This document shows positions 1 through 9,239 of a stretch of DNA of 64,000 nt, piece by piece; within the stretch, counting starts at the first letter, position 1, and every line of letters begins with the position of its first letter. The stretch spans positions 1,367,131 through 1,431,130 of the forward strand of contig NZ_CP069349.1 of NCBI RefSeq assembly GCF_021497505.1, in the 5' to 3' direction. The DNA comes from Turicibacter sp. TJ11 (GTDB lineage: Bacteria > Bacillota_I > Bacilli_A > MOL361 > Turicibacteraceae). The notes beneath the pieces are model-generated. The model was not told the DNA's origin, did not search any database, and saw nothing but the letters and a program-made list of their open reading frames with translations. The position numbers were made by a program, and so were the translations under genes.

Positions 1-96
1 TTCAGAAAAATGAACGAATACTTCATCGCCATTATCTACTGTAATGAATCCAAAACCTTTGTCAGCGTTAAACCATTTTACTGTACCTGTTGCCAT
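1..96 (-). CDS. csp: Cold-shock protein, 3' end cut by window edge
   Basis: The first 32 residues read [20 protein letters not shown] and onward to EVFVHFSE, which is the start of a CspA-family OB-fold protein with the RNA-binding RNP1 (KGFGFI) and RNP2 (VFVHF) motifs. Such proteins melt RNA secondary structure and help translation after cold shock; full members are about 66 residues, so roughly half is missing here. A GGAGG lies about ten bases before the ATG. The roughly 170 bases upstream, before the neighbouring gene's terminator, hold no gene and probably carry the promoter and the untranslated leader usual for csp genes. Confidence 0.95.
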   Translation of the reverse strand, partial: MATGTVKWFNADKGFGFITVDNGDEVFVHFSE

Positions 97-266
97 TATA
101 AAAAAACCTCCAAAATTTAAATCATATTACTAGTTGCCTTCATTTAAAACGACTATCTTAATTTTTAGTTTTACAGATATGCGTTAAGTGTGTTGGAACT
201 ATCCCTTATATATTGGGCTATTTTTCATTTTATATACGTTTTTTCCCTATTTATTTTAAAAAAATT

Positions 267-296
267 AAAAAGTGACTAGCAAGCTAGTCACTTTTT
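267..296 (-). terminator. Rho-independent terminator of the rRNA methyltransferase gene
   Basis: A perfect 14-bp inverted repeat (267-280 and 283-296) with a 2-base loop, A/T runs on both sides and directly after the stop codon of the gene to its right. Confidence 0.85.
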
Positions 297-297
297 A

Positions 298-1470
298 TTA
301 TTCTGCAGAAGCTTCTTGTAATTGTTGAGCAACAACACCATATTTTTGTGTTAAATTATTATCGAAATATTGATAATAACGAGTTAAGATACGTCCATTA
401 TATAATTTACGATTTTTATCTGCTTCACGAGCAAATGCTTTTTCGAATTTAGAGAATGACGTTAAGATGTTAAAATCCCAAGTTGATAATTTACGTTTCA
501 TCATTCCTAATTTTTTATTTAATTTAAATACTTCATCTTCTTCACCGATACGCTCACCATATGGTGGGTTGGTAATCATATAAGCGTATTTGTAATTAGA
601 AGAGAATTTATGGAAATCTAATTGATGGAACTCAATTGATTTTGCAACACCTGCTTTTTCAGCATTTTGGCGAGCTGTACGTAAAACTTGTGCATCAATA
701 TCATATCCAAACATACGTAATGTATTATTTTTAATTGCTTTACGTGCACTATCACGAACTTGTTCGAAAATTTCCTTATCCATTGACGGCCAATCTTCAC
801 AAACAAAGTTACGGTTTAATCCTGGAGCAATATTGTTACCGATTAATGCTGCCTCAATTAAAATTGTTCCTGATCCACAGAATGGATCAACTAATAAGCG
901 TTCTGGCTTCCAACGAGATAGTAAAATTAATGATGCTGCTAACGTTTCTTTTAACGGCGCTTCACCTGCATACTCACGATATCCTCGTTTATGTAACCCT
1001 GGTCCAGTTGTATCGATTGTTAATGTCACCACGTCTTTTAACAATGCGACTTCAATTTTATAAACTGGTCCATCTTCCGTAAACCAATCTTGATTATAGG
1101 CACGTTGCATACTTTTAACAACTGCTTTTTTTACGATTGATTGGCAATCTGGAACACTATGTAAGGTTGATTTAATTGATTTTCCAACTACATGCATTTT
1201 CCCGTTAACAGGAATATATTGACTCCAATCAATAACTTCTGTTTGATTGAATAAATCTTCAAATGTTGTTGCTTCAAATTCCGCAACTTTAATTAAGACA
1301 CGATCTGCTGTACGTAACCAAGTATTTGTAATGGCAATATCCATTTCATCTCCTTCGAAATGAACTTTACCATTTTCTAACTTTAAATCTTCATATCCTA
1401 ATCGTCTTAACTCTTTAGCCGTAACAGCTTCGATTCCAAAAGTCGTCGTTGCAATTAATTGATAATCCAT
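298..1470 (-). CDS. ypsC: THUMP-domain class I SAM-dependent RNA methyltransferase (RlmL/YpsC type)
   Basis: A 390-residue cytoplasmic enzyme expected to methylate a guanine of 23S rRNA at N2. The N-terminal half holds the THUMP RNA-binding domain (about residues 45-155). The family signature LHKRGYR follows near residue 160. The catalytic Rossmann domain starts with DPFCGSGTILIEAA (Asp195 onward, SAM binding) and carries NPPYGERIG near residue 303, the N-methyltransferase NPPY motif. Length matches the single-module YpsC proteins of Firmicutes, not the fused RlmKL of enterobacteria. The ATG follows AAGGAG. It is a single-gene unit with its own terminator. The family is clear; the exact rRNA target is inferred. 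Confidence 0.9.
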   Translation of the reverse strand: MDYQLIATTTFGIEAVTAKELRRLGYEDLKLENGKVHFEGDEMDIAITNTWLRTADRVLIKVAEFEATTFEDLFNQTEVIDWSQYIPVNGKMHVVGKSIKSTLHSVPDCQSIVKKAVVKSMQRAYNQDWFTEDGPVYKIEVALLKDVVTLTIDTTGPGLHKRGYREYAGEAPLKETLAASLILLSRWKPERLLVDPFCGSGTILIEAALIGNNIAPGLNRNFVCEDWPSMDKEIFEQVRDSARKAIKNNTLRMFGYDIDAQVLRTARQNAEKAGVAKSIEFHQLDFHKFSSNYKYAYMITNPPYGERIGEEDEVFKLNKKLGMMKRKLSTWDFNILTSFSKFEKAFAREADKNRKLYNGRILTRYYQYFDNNLTQKYGVVAQQLQEASAE

Positions 1471-1664
1471 ATTTATTTCTCCTTACCTTAAAGTAACTAT
1501 TCGCCTCAAACGAATGTGTACTGAGATGACTATTCTATTTAATCTATCTTTAGTTTATCCATTTTATTGAGTCTCAAAACTCTGTTTTATAAATCGTCAA
1601 AAACACCAGTTTTAAGTTTATCACTAATCTTTAAACGTGGCAATAATTATCTTTTTATGACTAA

Positions 1665-2696
1665 TTAAAGATCCTGTAACTTTTCTACAACTAAATTCAC
1701 CTTTTCACAGATTTTATTAATTCGTTCTGCGAACGAATCACCTAAATCAAGATAATGTTTTTCAACTTTTAATTCATGTAATGGAGGAACGATAGAATGG
1801 GTATAGTCGATCGACTCTAAAACAACAATGACCTCTTCTAATAAAAGTTCTAGCTCCTTATCAAGTTTAACGTCTGGTGTTGATTCAAGTAAAAAATTTA
1901 GGTCATAAGTTAAATGATTAATATCTCGATAAAGTTCAGCAATGTCCTGTAACTTTTTTAATTCAACTAGCTTACTCTCTTTTTTTAAAAAGGAAAACTC
2001 CGTTTTAAGTGATTCAATATTTGAATAAATGCGATCTAAATCATTCATTTGCTGACTGAACAATTGAATATAGCCTCTTTTTCCACGAGGCAAGATACAT
2101 TGAAAAACTTGAGTCGTATATTTAACTCCATTAAGCACTTGCTCATTGGCATACTGTAATCTTTTTTCAGCAAACTTTTTATAATATAAATTTGAAAAAA
2201 TATAATTATAAAATAAGGCGATGGCTATTCCTAAACAAAGCGAAATAATTCGTAAACGAAACGTTAACCAAATACTCGGTAATCCCGCTTCATTTAATTG
2301 TAAATATTGTGTCATATAAATAGATGTAAAAATAGCAACAGGCGAAACGACACGCCAATTAATTTTTAAACACACATATAATGTTAATACCACCCCAATA
2401 CTAACACTAAACACACTAACACCAAATGCTAAAATTAAAATTCCTATCGCAGCTGCTCCAATAACAGAAGCTAAAATTTGACTCACTACCCGACGAATTC
2501 CTAGTCGATTAAGTGGTTCTAAATTATACATAATCCCAAGTAGCAAAGACATCATGTCTAAGTTTGCAATGGGAACGTATTTTCCGATTATATATCCAGT
2601 TGCAACCGCGAGCAGTGACTTAGTCAGATATAACGGCGAGTCAAAAAGATAGGCCTCTTGACCCAATCCTAATGTTTTACTAATCCGATGATTCAT
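1665..2696 (-). CDS. FUSC / aromatic acid exporter family membrane protein
   Basis: About 343 residues. The N-terminal half (about 20-170) contains roughly six hydrophobic segments in closely spaced pairs; the C-terminal half is a soluble, Glu/Lys-rich helical domain (about 180-340). This arrangement and the motif MMSLLLGIMYNLEPL fit the ArAE_1/FUSC family (DUF939, B. subtilis YqjA-like). Members are thought to be small-molecule exporters, but no substrate can be read from the sequence. The start was set at MNHRIS because GGAGG stands 5 bases before that ATG; an in-frame ATG 42 bases upstream has no such site. Confidence 0.75.
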   Translation of the reverse strand: MNHRISKTLGLGQEAYLFDSPLYLTKSLLAVATGYIIGKYVPIANLDMMSLLLGIMYNLEPLNRLGIRRVVSQILASVIGAAAIGILILAFGVSVFSVSIGVVLTLYVCLKINWRVVSPVAIFTSIYMTQYLQLNEAGLPSIWLTFRLRIISLCLGIAIALFYNYIFSNLYYKKFAEKRLQYANEQVLNGVKYTTQVFQCILPRGKRGYIQLFSQQMNDLDRIYSNIESLKTEFSFLKKESKLVELKKLQDIAELYRDINHLTYDLNFLLESTPDVKLDKELELLLEEVIVVLESIDYTHSIVPPLHELKVEKHYLDLGDSFAERINKICEKVNLVVEKLQDL

Positions 2697-2773
2697 ATAT
2701 TCCTCCAAGAGCTTTATTTCTATCTTTATCATGAACATTTTAACATATATTTAACCTAATCTGTAAGAACATT

Positions 2774-2812
2774 AAAAAAATCCATTCAATAAGATATTGA
2801 ATGGATTTTTTT
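2774..2812 (-). terminator. Terminator of the membrane-anchored hypothetical gene
   Basis: A 17-bp perfect stem (2774-2790 with 2796-2812, 5-base loop) flanked by A/T runs, overlapping the stop of the gene on its right. Confidence 0.85.
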
Positions 2813-3626
2813 ATTTAATTTGTATCGCGCCGTTAATTTGTTTAGTGTAATTAATATCATTTTCATCCAAAATATTAGTCAAAGCTAAAACAATTTGATC
2901 TCCTACTTCATTTTGATCACTCACAAATTGATTGTACATCTCGGTTACTTCATCTGTGACACTTTCACTACTTGAAACTTTTGTAATCAATTGATCCAAA
3001 CTCATTAATTTTAAATTTAATAAACGTCCCATCTCACTCAATGATTCATCATTCGTTGATAATAGCTGTTGTGTTTTGTTAATAATCGTTTGCTGCTGTG
3101 TTTTTAACTCCTGAATATAAACGGGACTAATATTATTATTCATAATGTGTTCAGATAGATTTTGATTGATATTATTATGTAAAACCATTAATTCATCGTA
3201 CTGCTTAATATATTCACTCACTGGACTAGCTGTTGAAATCCCAAATAATGCATCTACTTTATCTTGTGGAATAGCTCCCGTTGCATAAAGAAGCGTTAAT
3301 AAAACAACAACAAGTGGTAAGCCAACTAAAATGCCACGCAAAGTATCAGAAAATTGATTTTGCTTTGATAGGTTAATATCGGCCACTTGTGATTTTTTAC
3401 GTGTCGAACTATAGGGTGAAGATGAACGCCGATGTTTAGAATGAGGCTGTCCTATAGACTGCCTACTTAAATCATGATTTGCTTTATATTGAACATTTTC
3501 CACGTTATAGTTTTGGTACACTCGTAACTCATTCAGTGATTGCTCTAACTTTTCTTGCTTTTCCTGATCTTCCTCTTTCCAGTGCTGATACCAATTTCGG
3601 TAGTAAGTTTTATTTTTTGTCCCCAT
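2811..3626 (-). CDS. Hypothetical membrane-anchored protein with extracellular helical domain
   Basis: No family recognised. The protein has a charged, Gln/Lys-rich N-terminal cytoplasmic part containing a Ser/Arg-rich stretch, one transmembrane helix (GILVGLPLVVVLLTLLYATG), and a C-terminal region of about 155 residues rich in Gln, Asn and Ser that should be helical. It is preceded by the divergent MFS gene and ends in a strong terminator, so it is a single-gene unit. The start is uncertain: the ATG used here has only a weak GAGG three bases away; a TTG 45 bases upstream would add 15 residues and precedes a GGGGG run too closely for that run to serve it. Confidence 0.6.
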   Translation of the reverse strand: MGTKNKTYYRNWYQHWKEEDQEKQEKLEQSLNELRVYQNYNVENVQYKANHDLSRQSIGQPHSKHRRSSSPYSSTRKKSQVADINLSKQNQFSDTLRGILVGLPLVVVLLTLLYATGAIPQDKVDALFGISTASPVSEYIKQYDELMVLHNNINQNLSEHIMNNNISPVYIQELKTQQQTIINKTQQLLSTNDESLSEMGRLLNLKLMSLDQLITKVSSSESVTDEVTEMYNQFVSDQNEVGDQIVLALTNILDENDINYTKQINGAIQIK

Positions 3627-3789
3627 CTGCCTCGTTGCAACATCAAATGATTTGCAACTACCCCCTTTCAACTCTCGTTCTTGATCTCCTAATACGTTTT
3701 AACTCTTGATTACTAAAAGCATACGCAACTTCACAATCTCATATGATAAAGAATGAATGAAATTCGTTCGACTTTTTAAGCTTTACAAT

Positions 3790-3818
3790 TTGAGCTTATC
3801 TGTTAAATTCTGTATAAT
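3790..3818 (+). promoter_or_regulatory. Vegetative (SigA) promoter of the MFS gene
   Basis: TTGAGC (3790-3795) and a perfect TATAAT (3813-3818) are separated by 17 bases, about 33 bases before the MFS start codon. Confidence 0.75.
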
Positions 3819-3850
3819 ATTTATTAGTGACAACTTCACAAGGAGGATTT

Positions 3851-5026
3851 ATGAAAAAAAATTCATTACGAAAATTTTTATTTTTTAATTTTTTAATTAT
3901 GACGGTATTTAATTTCGCTCATCCCGTAACTCCACGTCTCATTAACGAACTGCATCTCCCTTCTTATATGTTTGGTTTATTTTTTGCTCTAATGTCTATT
4001 GGAAGCTATGTTTTCTCTCCTATTTGGGGTAGCCTTTCTGATTATAAAGGTCGTAAGAAATTTTTAATGTTTGGTGTATTAGGTTATGGAGTTGCACAAC
4101 TCGGATTTGGACTTAGCAAAACCGCTGGAATCATCTCCATCTTTAGGGTTCTGAGTGGAATACTGAGTGTTAGTTATGTTGCAGTCACTATGGCTTGCAT
4201 CAGTGACTTATCTTCAAGAGAAAATCGTGCGAAATCATTAGCTTACTTGGCAGCCACAACAGCAATGGGAGCTGCAGCGGGATCTAACATTGGTGGTTGG
4301 GTTGGTAGTTCAGACTATAAAACTACGTTTATCATTCAATTTCTTAGTTGTATTGTCCTAACGATTGGGTTATGGCTGTTCACCTCTGAAACATTAGAAA
4401 AGAAAAAAGATGGAAAAGTCATCGTTGCTTTAAACCACTTAAAATTAAAAAAATCAAATATCGATTTTAAATCTTTATTAGGAACACTTATTCTAACCGT
4501 TGCTTTTATGAATATTACAACAACAGCTTATAACTCAACGATTGGATACTTTGTTGAATCTGATCTGAAATTACCTACTCAATTAAATGGATTAGTTCTA
4601 AGTATCGCCCCAATTGGTGCAATTTTAGTGAACTTCTTCGTTAATCCTAGATTAGCGGCTAAGTATGATGAATTAAAAACACTCATCGTTGTTATCGCGC
4701 TAACAGCAGTTTCTTTATTTGTATGGGCATATAGTACGAATCTTATCGTAGTGGGAATCTTTATCATTATTTTCTTTATCGTTATGCCATTAGCTCAACC
4801 GATTTATCAAAGCATGATTTCTAAGTATGCTCAAGATAATGCAGGTGAGATTATGGGGATTCAAAATTCAGCTCGTTCACTAGGAATGGTTATCGGATCG
4901 TTAACCTCTGGTTTCTTATATCAAATCGGTAGTAAACTTCCATTCTTATTCGGAAGCGGGACGGCCGTTATTGCTTGTCTCATTTTAATTTTACAATATC
5001 GTCGTAATAAAAAAACATCAGCCTAG
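3851..5026 (+). CDS. Major facilitator superfamily transporter (DHA1-like)
   Basis: A 391-residue protein with twelve hydrophobic helices. The loop between helices 2 and 3 reads GSLSDYKGRKKF, the MFS motif A, and the region around helix 5 is Gly/Ala-rich (MGAAAGSNIGGWVG), as in DHA1 drug:H+ antiporters. It is therefore an inner-membrane, proton-driven exporter candidate; the substrate is unknown. The ATG at 3851 was chosen because AGGAGG lies just before it; an in-frame GTG 24 bases upstream lacks a site. It has its own SigA promoter and shares a bidirectional terminator with the convergent phosphatase gene. Confidence 0.85.
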   Translation: MKKNSLRKFLFFNFLIMTVFNFAHPVTPRLINELHLPSYMFGLFFALMSIGSYVFSPIWGSLSDYKGRKKFLMFGVLGYGVAQLGFGLSKTAGIISIFRVLSGILSVSYVAVTMACISDLSSRENRAKSLAYLAATTAMGAAAGSNIGGWVGSSDYKTTFIIQFLSCIVLTIGLWLFTSETLEKKKDGKVIVALNHLKLKKSNIDFKSLLGTLILTVAFMNITTTAYNSTIGYFVESDLKLPTQLNGLVLSIAPIGAILVNFFVNPRLAAKYDELKTLIVVIALTAVSLFVWAYSTNLIVVGIFIIIFFIVMPLAQPIYQSMISKYAQDNAGEIMGIQNSARSLGMVIGSLTSGFLYQIGSKLPFLFGSGTAVIACLILILQYRRNKKTSA

Positions 5027-5039
5027 CTGATGTTTTTTT
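5009..5039. terminator. Bidirectional terminator between MFS and phosphatase genes
   Basis: A 14-bp perfect stem (5009-5022 / 5026-5039), loop CTA, with A-run on one side and T-run on the other, between two convergent stops. Confidence 0.85.
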
Positions 5040-5493
5040 ATTTATAAGCATATCGCGCCTCTATGTCTTGTTCTGTTAATCCTAACCTTAAAACATTGTT
5101 TAATTTATAAACACAATATTTATTCGGATCATATTTTGAATTCCATAGCCATGAATCATCTAAATTTAACAACTGACAGATTGCAAAAGCAATCGCTGCT
5201 CCTCGTGAAACTCCTGCTAGACAATGAATGACAATTGTCTCGACTTCTTCTGCGTGCTCTAAAATAAAATCTTTAATTTCCATACACTGTTTATCTGATA
5301 ATAACGTATGCTTATCTTCTACGGTGTCCACATCATCAAATCTTAAAGAAATTTTGTCAATAATTCGAGGATTTTTATAAAAGTTAGGTGTTTCACTATG
5401 CGTTTCTAAAATAGAAACTAACACAGCCACTTCTATCCACTGATTATAACTCCAAGTTTTCGCCTCTTCTTCACTCATGATTTTAATTTCCAT
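5038..5493 (-). CDS. Dual-specificity / tyrosine phosphatase-like protein
   Basis: A 151-residue soluble protein. It carries the cysteine-phosphatase P-loop HCLAGVSRG (Cys91 nucleophile, Arg97), the HC-x5-R signature, after a hydrophobic strand TIVIH, as in compact dual-specificity phosphatases; Asp residues near 53-56 could provide the general acid. It may dephosphorylate Tyr/Ser/Thr residues or small phosphorylated metabolites. Its start follows AAAGGAGGAG. There is no partner kinase next to it. The phosphatase fold is well supported by the motif, the substrate is not. Confidence 0.8.
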   Translation of the reverse strand: MEIKIMSEEEAKTWSYNQWIEVAVLVSILETHSETPNFYKNPRIIDKISLRFDDVDTVEDKHTLLSDKQCMEIKDFILEHAEEVETIVIHCLAGVSRGAAIAFAICQLLNLDDSWLWNSKYDPNKYCVYKLNNVLRLGLTEQDIEARYAYK

Positions 5494-5679
5494 CGAACTC
5501 CTCCTTTTCTATCTTTAGTTTATTTTATGACTCTAACTCGAAAACATATCAAAATCACCTTGTTCTTTTAATAAACCACTCTCGTTATTTTGACATCATA
5601 CCGTGACATAAAATTATTTTTAATTACAAGTAAATTTACTTCTTAGACAACAAGAAGAACTTAACGAATTTAAACACTA

Positions 5680-5705
5680 TTAAAAAACATCCTTTAAGGA
5701 TGTTT
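5680..5705 (-). terminator. Terminator after the J-like membrane protein gene
   Basis: A 10-bp stem (5685-5694 / 5696-5705) followed on the minus strand by a T-run, right after the stop codon. Confidence 0.7.
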
Positions 5706-5707
5706 CA

Positions 5708-6484
5708 CTAAATAAAAATACCAGGATTTTCTGACTCTTGAAAAACATCAAAGATCAATCGTCCAACTTCATGTTTACTACCATCTGGATGATAGTAATA
5801 AAGCACTCGCTCTTCTCCCTGTTCAAACGCTTCGACTTGAAACACAACACCAAACTTCTCATTTACCTTAACTAATTCACTATTGTTTCCTAAGTAATGA
5901 ACTTGATTTAAATCTTCATCTGAATAAATCTCTTTAGTAATATAAGTGGTCGGATAGTCTTCCTCTAAACGAAAATTAGTAGCATTAATTAAGGCACCAT
6001 CTTTAGCTGCTTTAGAAACTTCAACAGCTACCACAATGACCCATTCACCATCTTCTTCATAATACCCCCAGTCCCAGTTATCAAATTCACTAAATTTACA
6101 CAACGATAACTTAAAGTTCGTTGATAACTCATAAATTCCAGGGGAATCACTCGATAGTGGCCATAATTTTAATTCATCAAACTCTTTAAAAACGGTAACT
6201 GAAATGAATCCAAGAAAAATCATTTGAATTGCCATTAACGTTAAAAATTTTGATGATCGCTTTCGTTCATTAGGGAAATCACTATCATCTGCTATGTCAA
6301 TGCGATGTTCAATAATACAATCAAAAGCACGATCCCACTCAACGAGCTTTTCTTGATAATACATGTTATCCTCGGCAAGATGTTCGTATTTTTGCAATAA
6401 TTCTTCGTAAACACCTTCTATTTCTTCTAGTGACATAGTTGGTTTTACTCCAAGAATATCATACGCACGATTCACATCATCCAT
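5708..6484 (-). CDS. Hypothetical single-span membrane protein with J-like N-terminus
   Basis: A 258-residue protein. Residues 5-60 (AYDILGVKPTMSLEEIEGVYEELL then a second helix to about 57) look like the helices of a DnaJ J-domain, but the diagnostic HPD tripeptide is absent, so it should not stimulate DnaK in the usual way. One transmembrane helix follows at about 78-98. The remaining 155 residues, predicted outside the cell, are acidic and rich in Trp/Tyr/beta-strand patterns (DNWDWGYYEEDGEWVIVVAVEV). No known family was recognised for that part. Single-gene unit with its own terminator. Confidence 0.6.
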   Translation of the reverse strand: MDDVNRAYDILGVKPTMSLEEIEGVYEELLQKYEHLAEDNMYYQEKLVEWDRAFDCIIEHRIDIADDSDFPNERKRSSKFLTLMAIQMIFLGFISVTVFKEFDELKLWPLSSDSPGIYELSTNFKLSLCKFSEFDNWDWGYYEEDGEWVIVVAVEVSKAAKDGALINATNFRLEEDYPTTYITKEIYSDEDLNQVHYLGNNSELVKVNEKFGVVFQVEAFEQGEERVLYYYHPDGSKHEVGRLIFDVFQESENPGIFI

Positions 6485-6568
6485 TTTTCTCCCTACTTCC
6501 TATTTGATCCTCCTCTTCAATTAAGGATATGTTTATCTTAGGAGATAAATGTCATCTTTTGTTCAATT

Positions 6569-7123
6569 TTAATCATTGATTTCTTCCTCAAACGAAATAA
6601 TTTTTCCATCCGTAGCACTAATCTCTATTTCCTGTTTTTTATTATTTTTAATAGCCTCTGCTTCATAAACGACACCGATTTCTTTTGGTTCTAATTGAAT
6701 GGAATGAACGACTCCTCCATTTGATTGAGATGTTGCAATCGAAATCGCCTCATCAATTGAAATATTTACACCATCTAAAATGTAAGCATTCACTGATGTT
6801 TGCTCTTGATTAAAAAGATCTCCTGTTAGTGCATCTATTTGAAGTTCATACTTTAAATCTCCAACATAAATATCTACTTCGTAATAATTGGGATTTCCTT
6901 TTTCATATTCAATCGCTGTCACTGTTCCATTACCAATTGCTTTTCTGGCCTGATTTAAAATGTCTTCAATTGGTAAATCAGTTGCTTTTACTTGAGAAGT
7001 TCCTGATTCACTCATCATTTGATTTTCCATAGTTGATGGATTTGTTGTTAAATCTTTTTTAGCACAAGCCATTAAAGATAAGACTGTTCCCCCAATTAAA
7101 AAGCAAGCTGTATATTTCTTCAT
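6569..7123 (-). CDS. PepSY-domain lipoprotein
   Basis: A 184-residue exported lipoprotein. The signal peptide ends in the lipobox LMAC (Cys20), then two PepSY repeats follow: DILNQARKAIGNGTVTAIEYEK...YEVDIYVGDLKYELQIDALTGDL and DEAISIATSQSNGGVVHSIQLE...VYEAEAIKNNKKQEIEISATDGKI. PepSY domains occur in protease propeptides and in free-standing cell-envelope proteins, where an inhibitory or sensing role has been proposed. ATG is preceded by GAGGTGAT. No protease gene lies next to it. Confidence 0.85.
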   Translation of the reverse strand: MKKYTACFLIGGTVLSLMACAKKDLTTNPSTMENQMMSESGTSQVKATDLPIEDILNQARKAIGNGTVTAIEYEKGNPNYYEVDIYVGDLKYELQIDALTGDLFNQEQTSVNAYILDGVNISIDEAISIATSQSNGGVVHSIQLEPKEIGVVYEAEAIKNNKKQEIEISATDGKIISFEEEIND

Positions 7124-7200
7124 TGTACATCACCTCATGTTTTGTAATCTAACGTTTGTTAGTATGAACCAGTATTTGAGATTTAAAACTAAATCAAGAT

Positions 7201-7227
7201 AAAAAGAGCCTTTATTAGACTCTTTTT
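7201..7227 (-). terminator. Terminator of the cyclophilin lipoprotein gene
   Basis: AAAAAGAG pairs with CTCTTTTT across an 11-base loop, overlapping the stop codon. Confidence 0.7.
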
Positions 7228-7840
7228 AGTTCATTATTTCAGGTTCTTGATAGTCAACTCCATACGTTTCAACAGACATTTCTTCAATCGTAATCGAACC
7301 ATGATTCAATCCCGCTTCTTCAATTTGATGAGCAATATCCATTCCAGAAATGACTTTACCAAAGGCAGCGTAATTTCCATCTAAGTGTGGTGCATCATCT
7401 AACATAATGAAAAATTGACTTCCTGCGCTATTAGGTTGATTTGTGCGAGCCATCGATAAAACACCCTCTGTATGCTTTAGCTCATTTAAAAAACCGTTAG
7501 TTGTAAACTCCCCTTCAATACTGTAACCAGGTCCACCACTACCAGTTCCTGTTGGATCTCCACCTTGTAAAACAAATCCTTTTTCGATTCGATGAATCGT
7601 TAATCCGTTATAAAATCCTTGATTAATTAGTGAAATGAAATTATTGACAGTGTTTGGCGCAATATGAGGATACAACTCCGCCTCCATTGTTCCATAATCT
7701 TTAATCTTTATCGTCACTAACGGTAATTGTTCAGGCGCTTGTACATCAGATAATCTAACTTCATCCGGTTTCGTTTGACACCCTGAAATTCCCCCAACTA
7801 CCAATAACATTAAGCAAACAACATAAACTATCTTTTTCAT
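7226..7840 (-). CDS. Cyclophilin-type peptidyl-prolyl isomerase, lipoprotein
   Basis: A 204-residue extracytoplasmic foldase. A signal peptide ends in lipobox ISGC (Cys21), so the protein should be anchored to the outer face of the membrane. The cyclophilin core is clear: VNNFISLINQGFYNGLTIHRIEKGFVLQGGDPTGTGSGGPGY, then LSMARTNQPNSAGSQFFIML and NYAAFGKVISGMDIAHQI. It catalyses cis/trans isomerisation of Xaa-Pro bonds in secreted proteins. The short form with a small N-terminal linker is typical of gram-positive exported cyclophilins. Confidence 0.92.
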   Translation of the reverse strand: MKKIVYVVCLMLLVVGGISGCQTKPDEVRLSDVQAPEQLPLVTIKIKDYGTMEAELYPHIAPNTVNNFISLINQGFYNGLTIHRIEKGFVLQGGDPTGTGSGGPGYSIEGEFTTNGFLNELKHTEGVLSMARTNQPNSAGSQFFIMLDDAPHLDGNYAAFGKVISGMDIAHQIEEAGLNHGSITIEEMSVETYGVDYQEPEIMN

Positions 7841-8248
7841 CTCTTTTCTCCTTTTTTATTTAATGATTTCAAAATCCGTTCATTCAATAAAATTATTGTG
7901 CAGGGCTAAATAATAGCCCCTAATAATCTCTAAAACTTCTCCGTTTTATATAATTTTAGATGAATCAGAAAACAAAAATTTCAAATCTCAACCTTTGATT
8001 ATAGGCTTCTTAGCTTATCTAAATGAATAGTGAATCATCTCATTCACCTTAAGCGTAAGTAATTATGAATCAATATTTTTCCAATCCTCTTTAATAATGG
8101 TTGCTGAAAATTCTCAATCATTAATAAGATCAATTCTTCATCTTAAGACAATCCATTAAGAACCTACGAAAAGCATTTTTTCATATCGTTATTTGATTTT
8201 ACCAAAATAAATAAAAAGTGTGAAGCATGGGATATGAAAAACTAATAT
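7841..8248. other. Intergenic stretch without a recognised gene
   Basis: About 400 AT-rich bases between the cyclophilin gene and the nagB terminator. Nothing codes on either strand. The only structure seen is a small hairpin, GGGCTA/TAGCCC, at 7903-7919. The promoter of the cyclophilin gene must lie near its left end but no clear hexamers stand out. Confidence 0.6.
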
Positions 8249-8295
8249 AAAAAAGCCTCAGAACAAGCATTCTTCCATGTTCTAAGACTTTTTTT
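8249..8295 (-). terminator. Terminator of nagB
   Basis: A 17-bp stem with G-U pairs (8249-8265 with about 8278-8295) and a 12-base loop, followed by a T-run on the minus strand. Confidence 0.8.
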
Positions 8296-8320
8296 GATTT
8301 AAACAATCTTGACGCTATTT

Positions 8321-9097
8321 TTATCCATTACATTTGAACAACTTCACGCCATCGATTAGAATAGAAGGCTTAACTTTTAGTTCTGATAAAGCTTCTTCAT
8401 CAGCAATTACAACAACATTTGGATGAAGTTGCAAAACAGATGCTGGACAATCAGTGCTTACACTTCCTCCAATCATATGTGCGACTGCTTTCGCTTTATT
8501 TTTTCCCATTGCGATTAGAACAATCTGTTTTGCACGTAAGATGGACTCAATACCCATTGTAATCGCATATTTTGGCACTTCGTCTAGATGATTAAAAAAT
8601 CGGGCGTTATCCTGACGTGTACGTTCATCTAAAGTAACAACATGTGTTCTTGAATGAAATGATGTTCCTGGTTCATTAAAAGCAATATGTCCATTGGATC
8701 CAATTCCAAGTATTTGTAAATCTACGTTATTTTCTTGTAAAACACGCTCATAACGTTCACACTCTAATCTCAAATCATCACCATTTCCCACAGGTAAGTG
8801 AATGTTTTTAGGATTAATATCAATATGATTAAATAAGTGCTCATTCATAAACGTACGATAACTTTGCGAATGAGAAGATTCAATTCCAACATACTCATCT
8901 AAATTAATCGTCCGTATATTTGCATAAGATGTTTTATTTTTTTGATGATCTTTAATCATGGCGTGATACAGCCCTATTGGACTACTTCCCGTCGCTAATC
9001 CTAATACAGCTCTCGAATTTCTTTTAACAACAGCTAATACCTCTCTTAAAGCGACCTGTCCGATTTCCTCAATTGATCTTACTTGAATAACTTCCAT
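8321..9097 (-). CDS. nagB: Glucosamine-6-phosphate deaminase
   Basis: Converts glucosamine-6-phosphate to fructose-6-phosphate and ammonia, opening amino-sugar carbon to glycolysis. The 258-residue protein has LGLATGSSPIGLYHAMI (phosphate loop), INLDEYVG (catalytic Asp), GIGSNGHIAFNEPG (catalytic His loop) and VVTLDERTRQDNARFF. Length is that of the short Firmicutes NagB. nagA is not adjacent, so the gene stands alone here; with the PTS genes at 50-55 kb it would serve N-acetylglucosamine or glucosamine use. Start follows GGGGATGAGATGTT. Confidence 0.95.
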   Translation of the reverse strand: MEVIQVRSIEEIGQVALREVLAVVKRNSRAVLGLATGSSPIGLYHAMIKDHQKNKTSYANIRTINLDEYVGIESSHSQSYRTFMNEHLFNHIDINPKNIHLPVGNGDDLRLECERYERVLQENNVDLQILGIGSNGHIAFNEPGTSFHSRTHVVTLDERTRQDNARFFNHLDEVPKYAITMGIESILRAKQIVLIAMGKNKAKAVAHMIGGSVSTDCPASVLQLHPNVVVIADEEALSELKVKPSILIDGVKLFKCNG

Positions 9098-9190
9098 AAC
9101 ATCTCATCCCCTAATTTTTTTCTTCCTTAATAATTATGATACTCATCTATGTAATTATGCCTATACAGTTTGACTGATAACTTCAAACAT

Positions 9191-9221
9191 AAAAAAAGAA
9201 GATGTTTTCATCTTCTTTTTT
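9191..9221 (-). terminator. Terminator of the LysM coat-like gene
   Basis: A 13-bp stem (GAAGATG with A-run / CATCTTC with T-run), 4-base TTTT loop, just past the stop. Confidence 0.85.
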
Positions 9222-9239
9222 AGGAAAGATTTATTTAGC

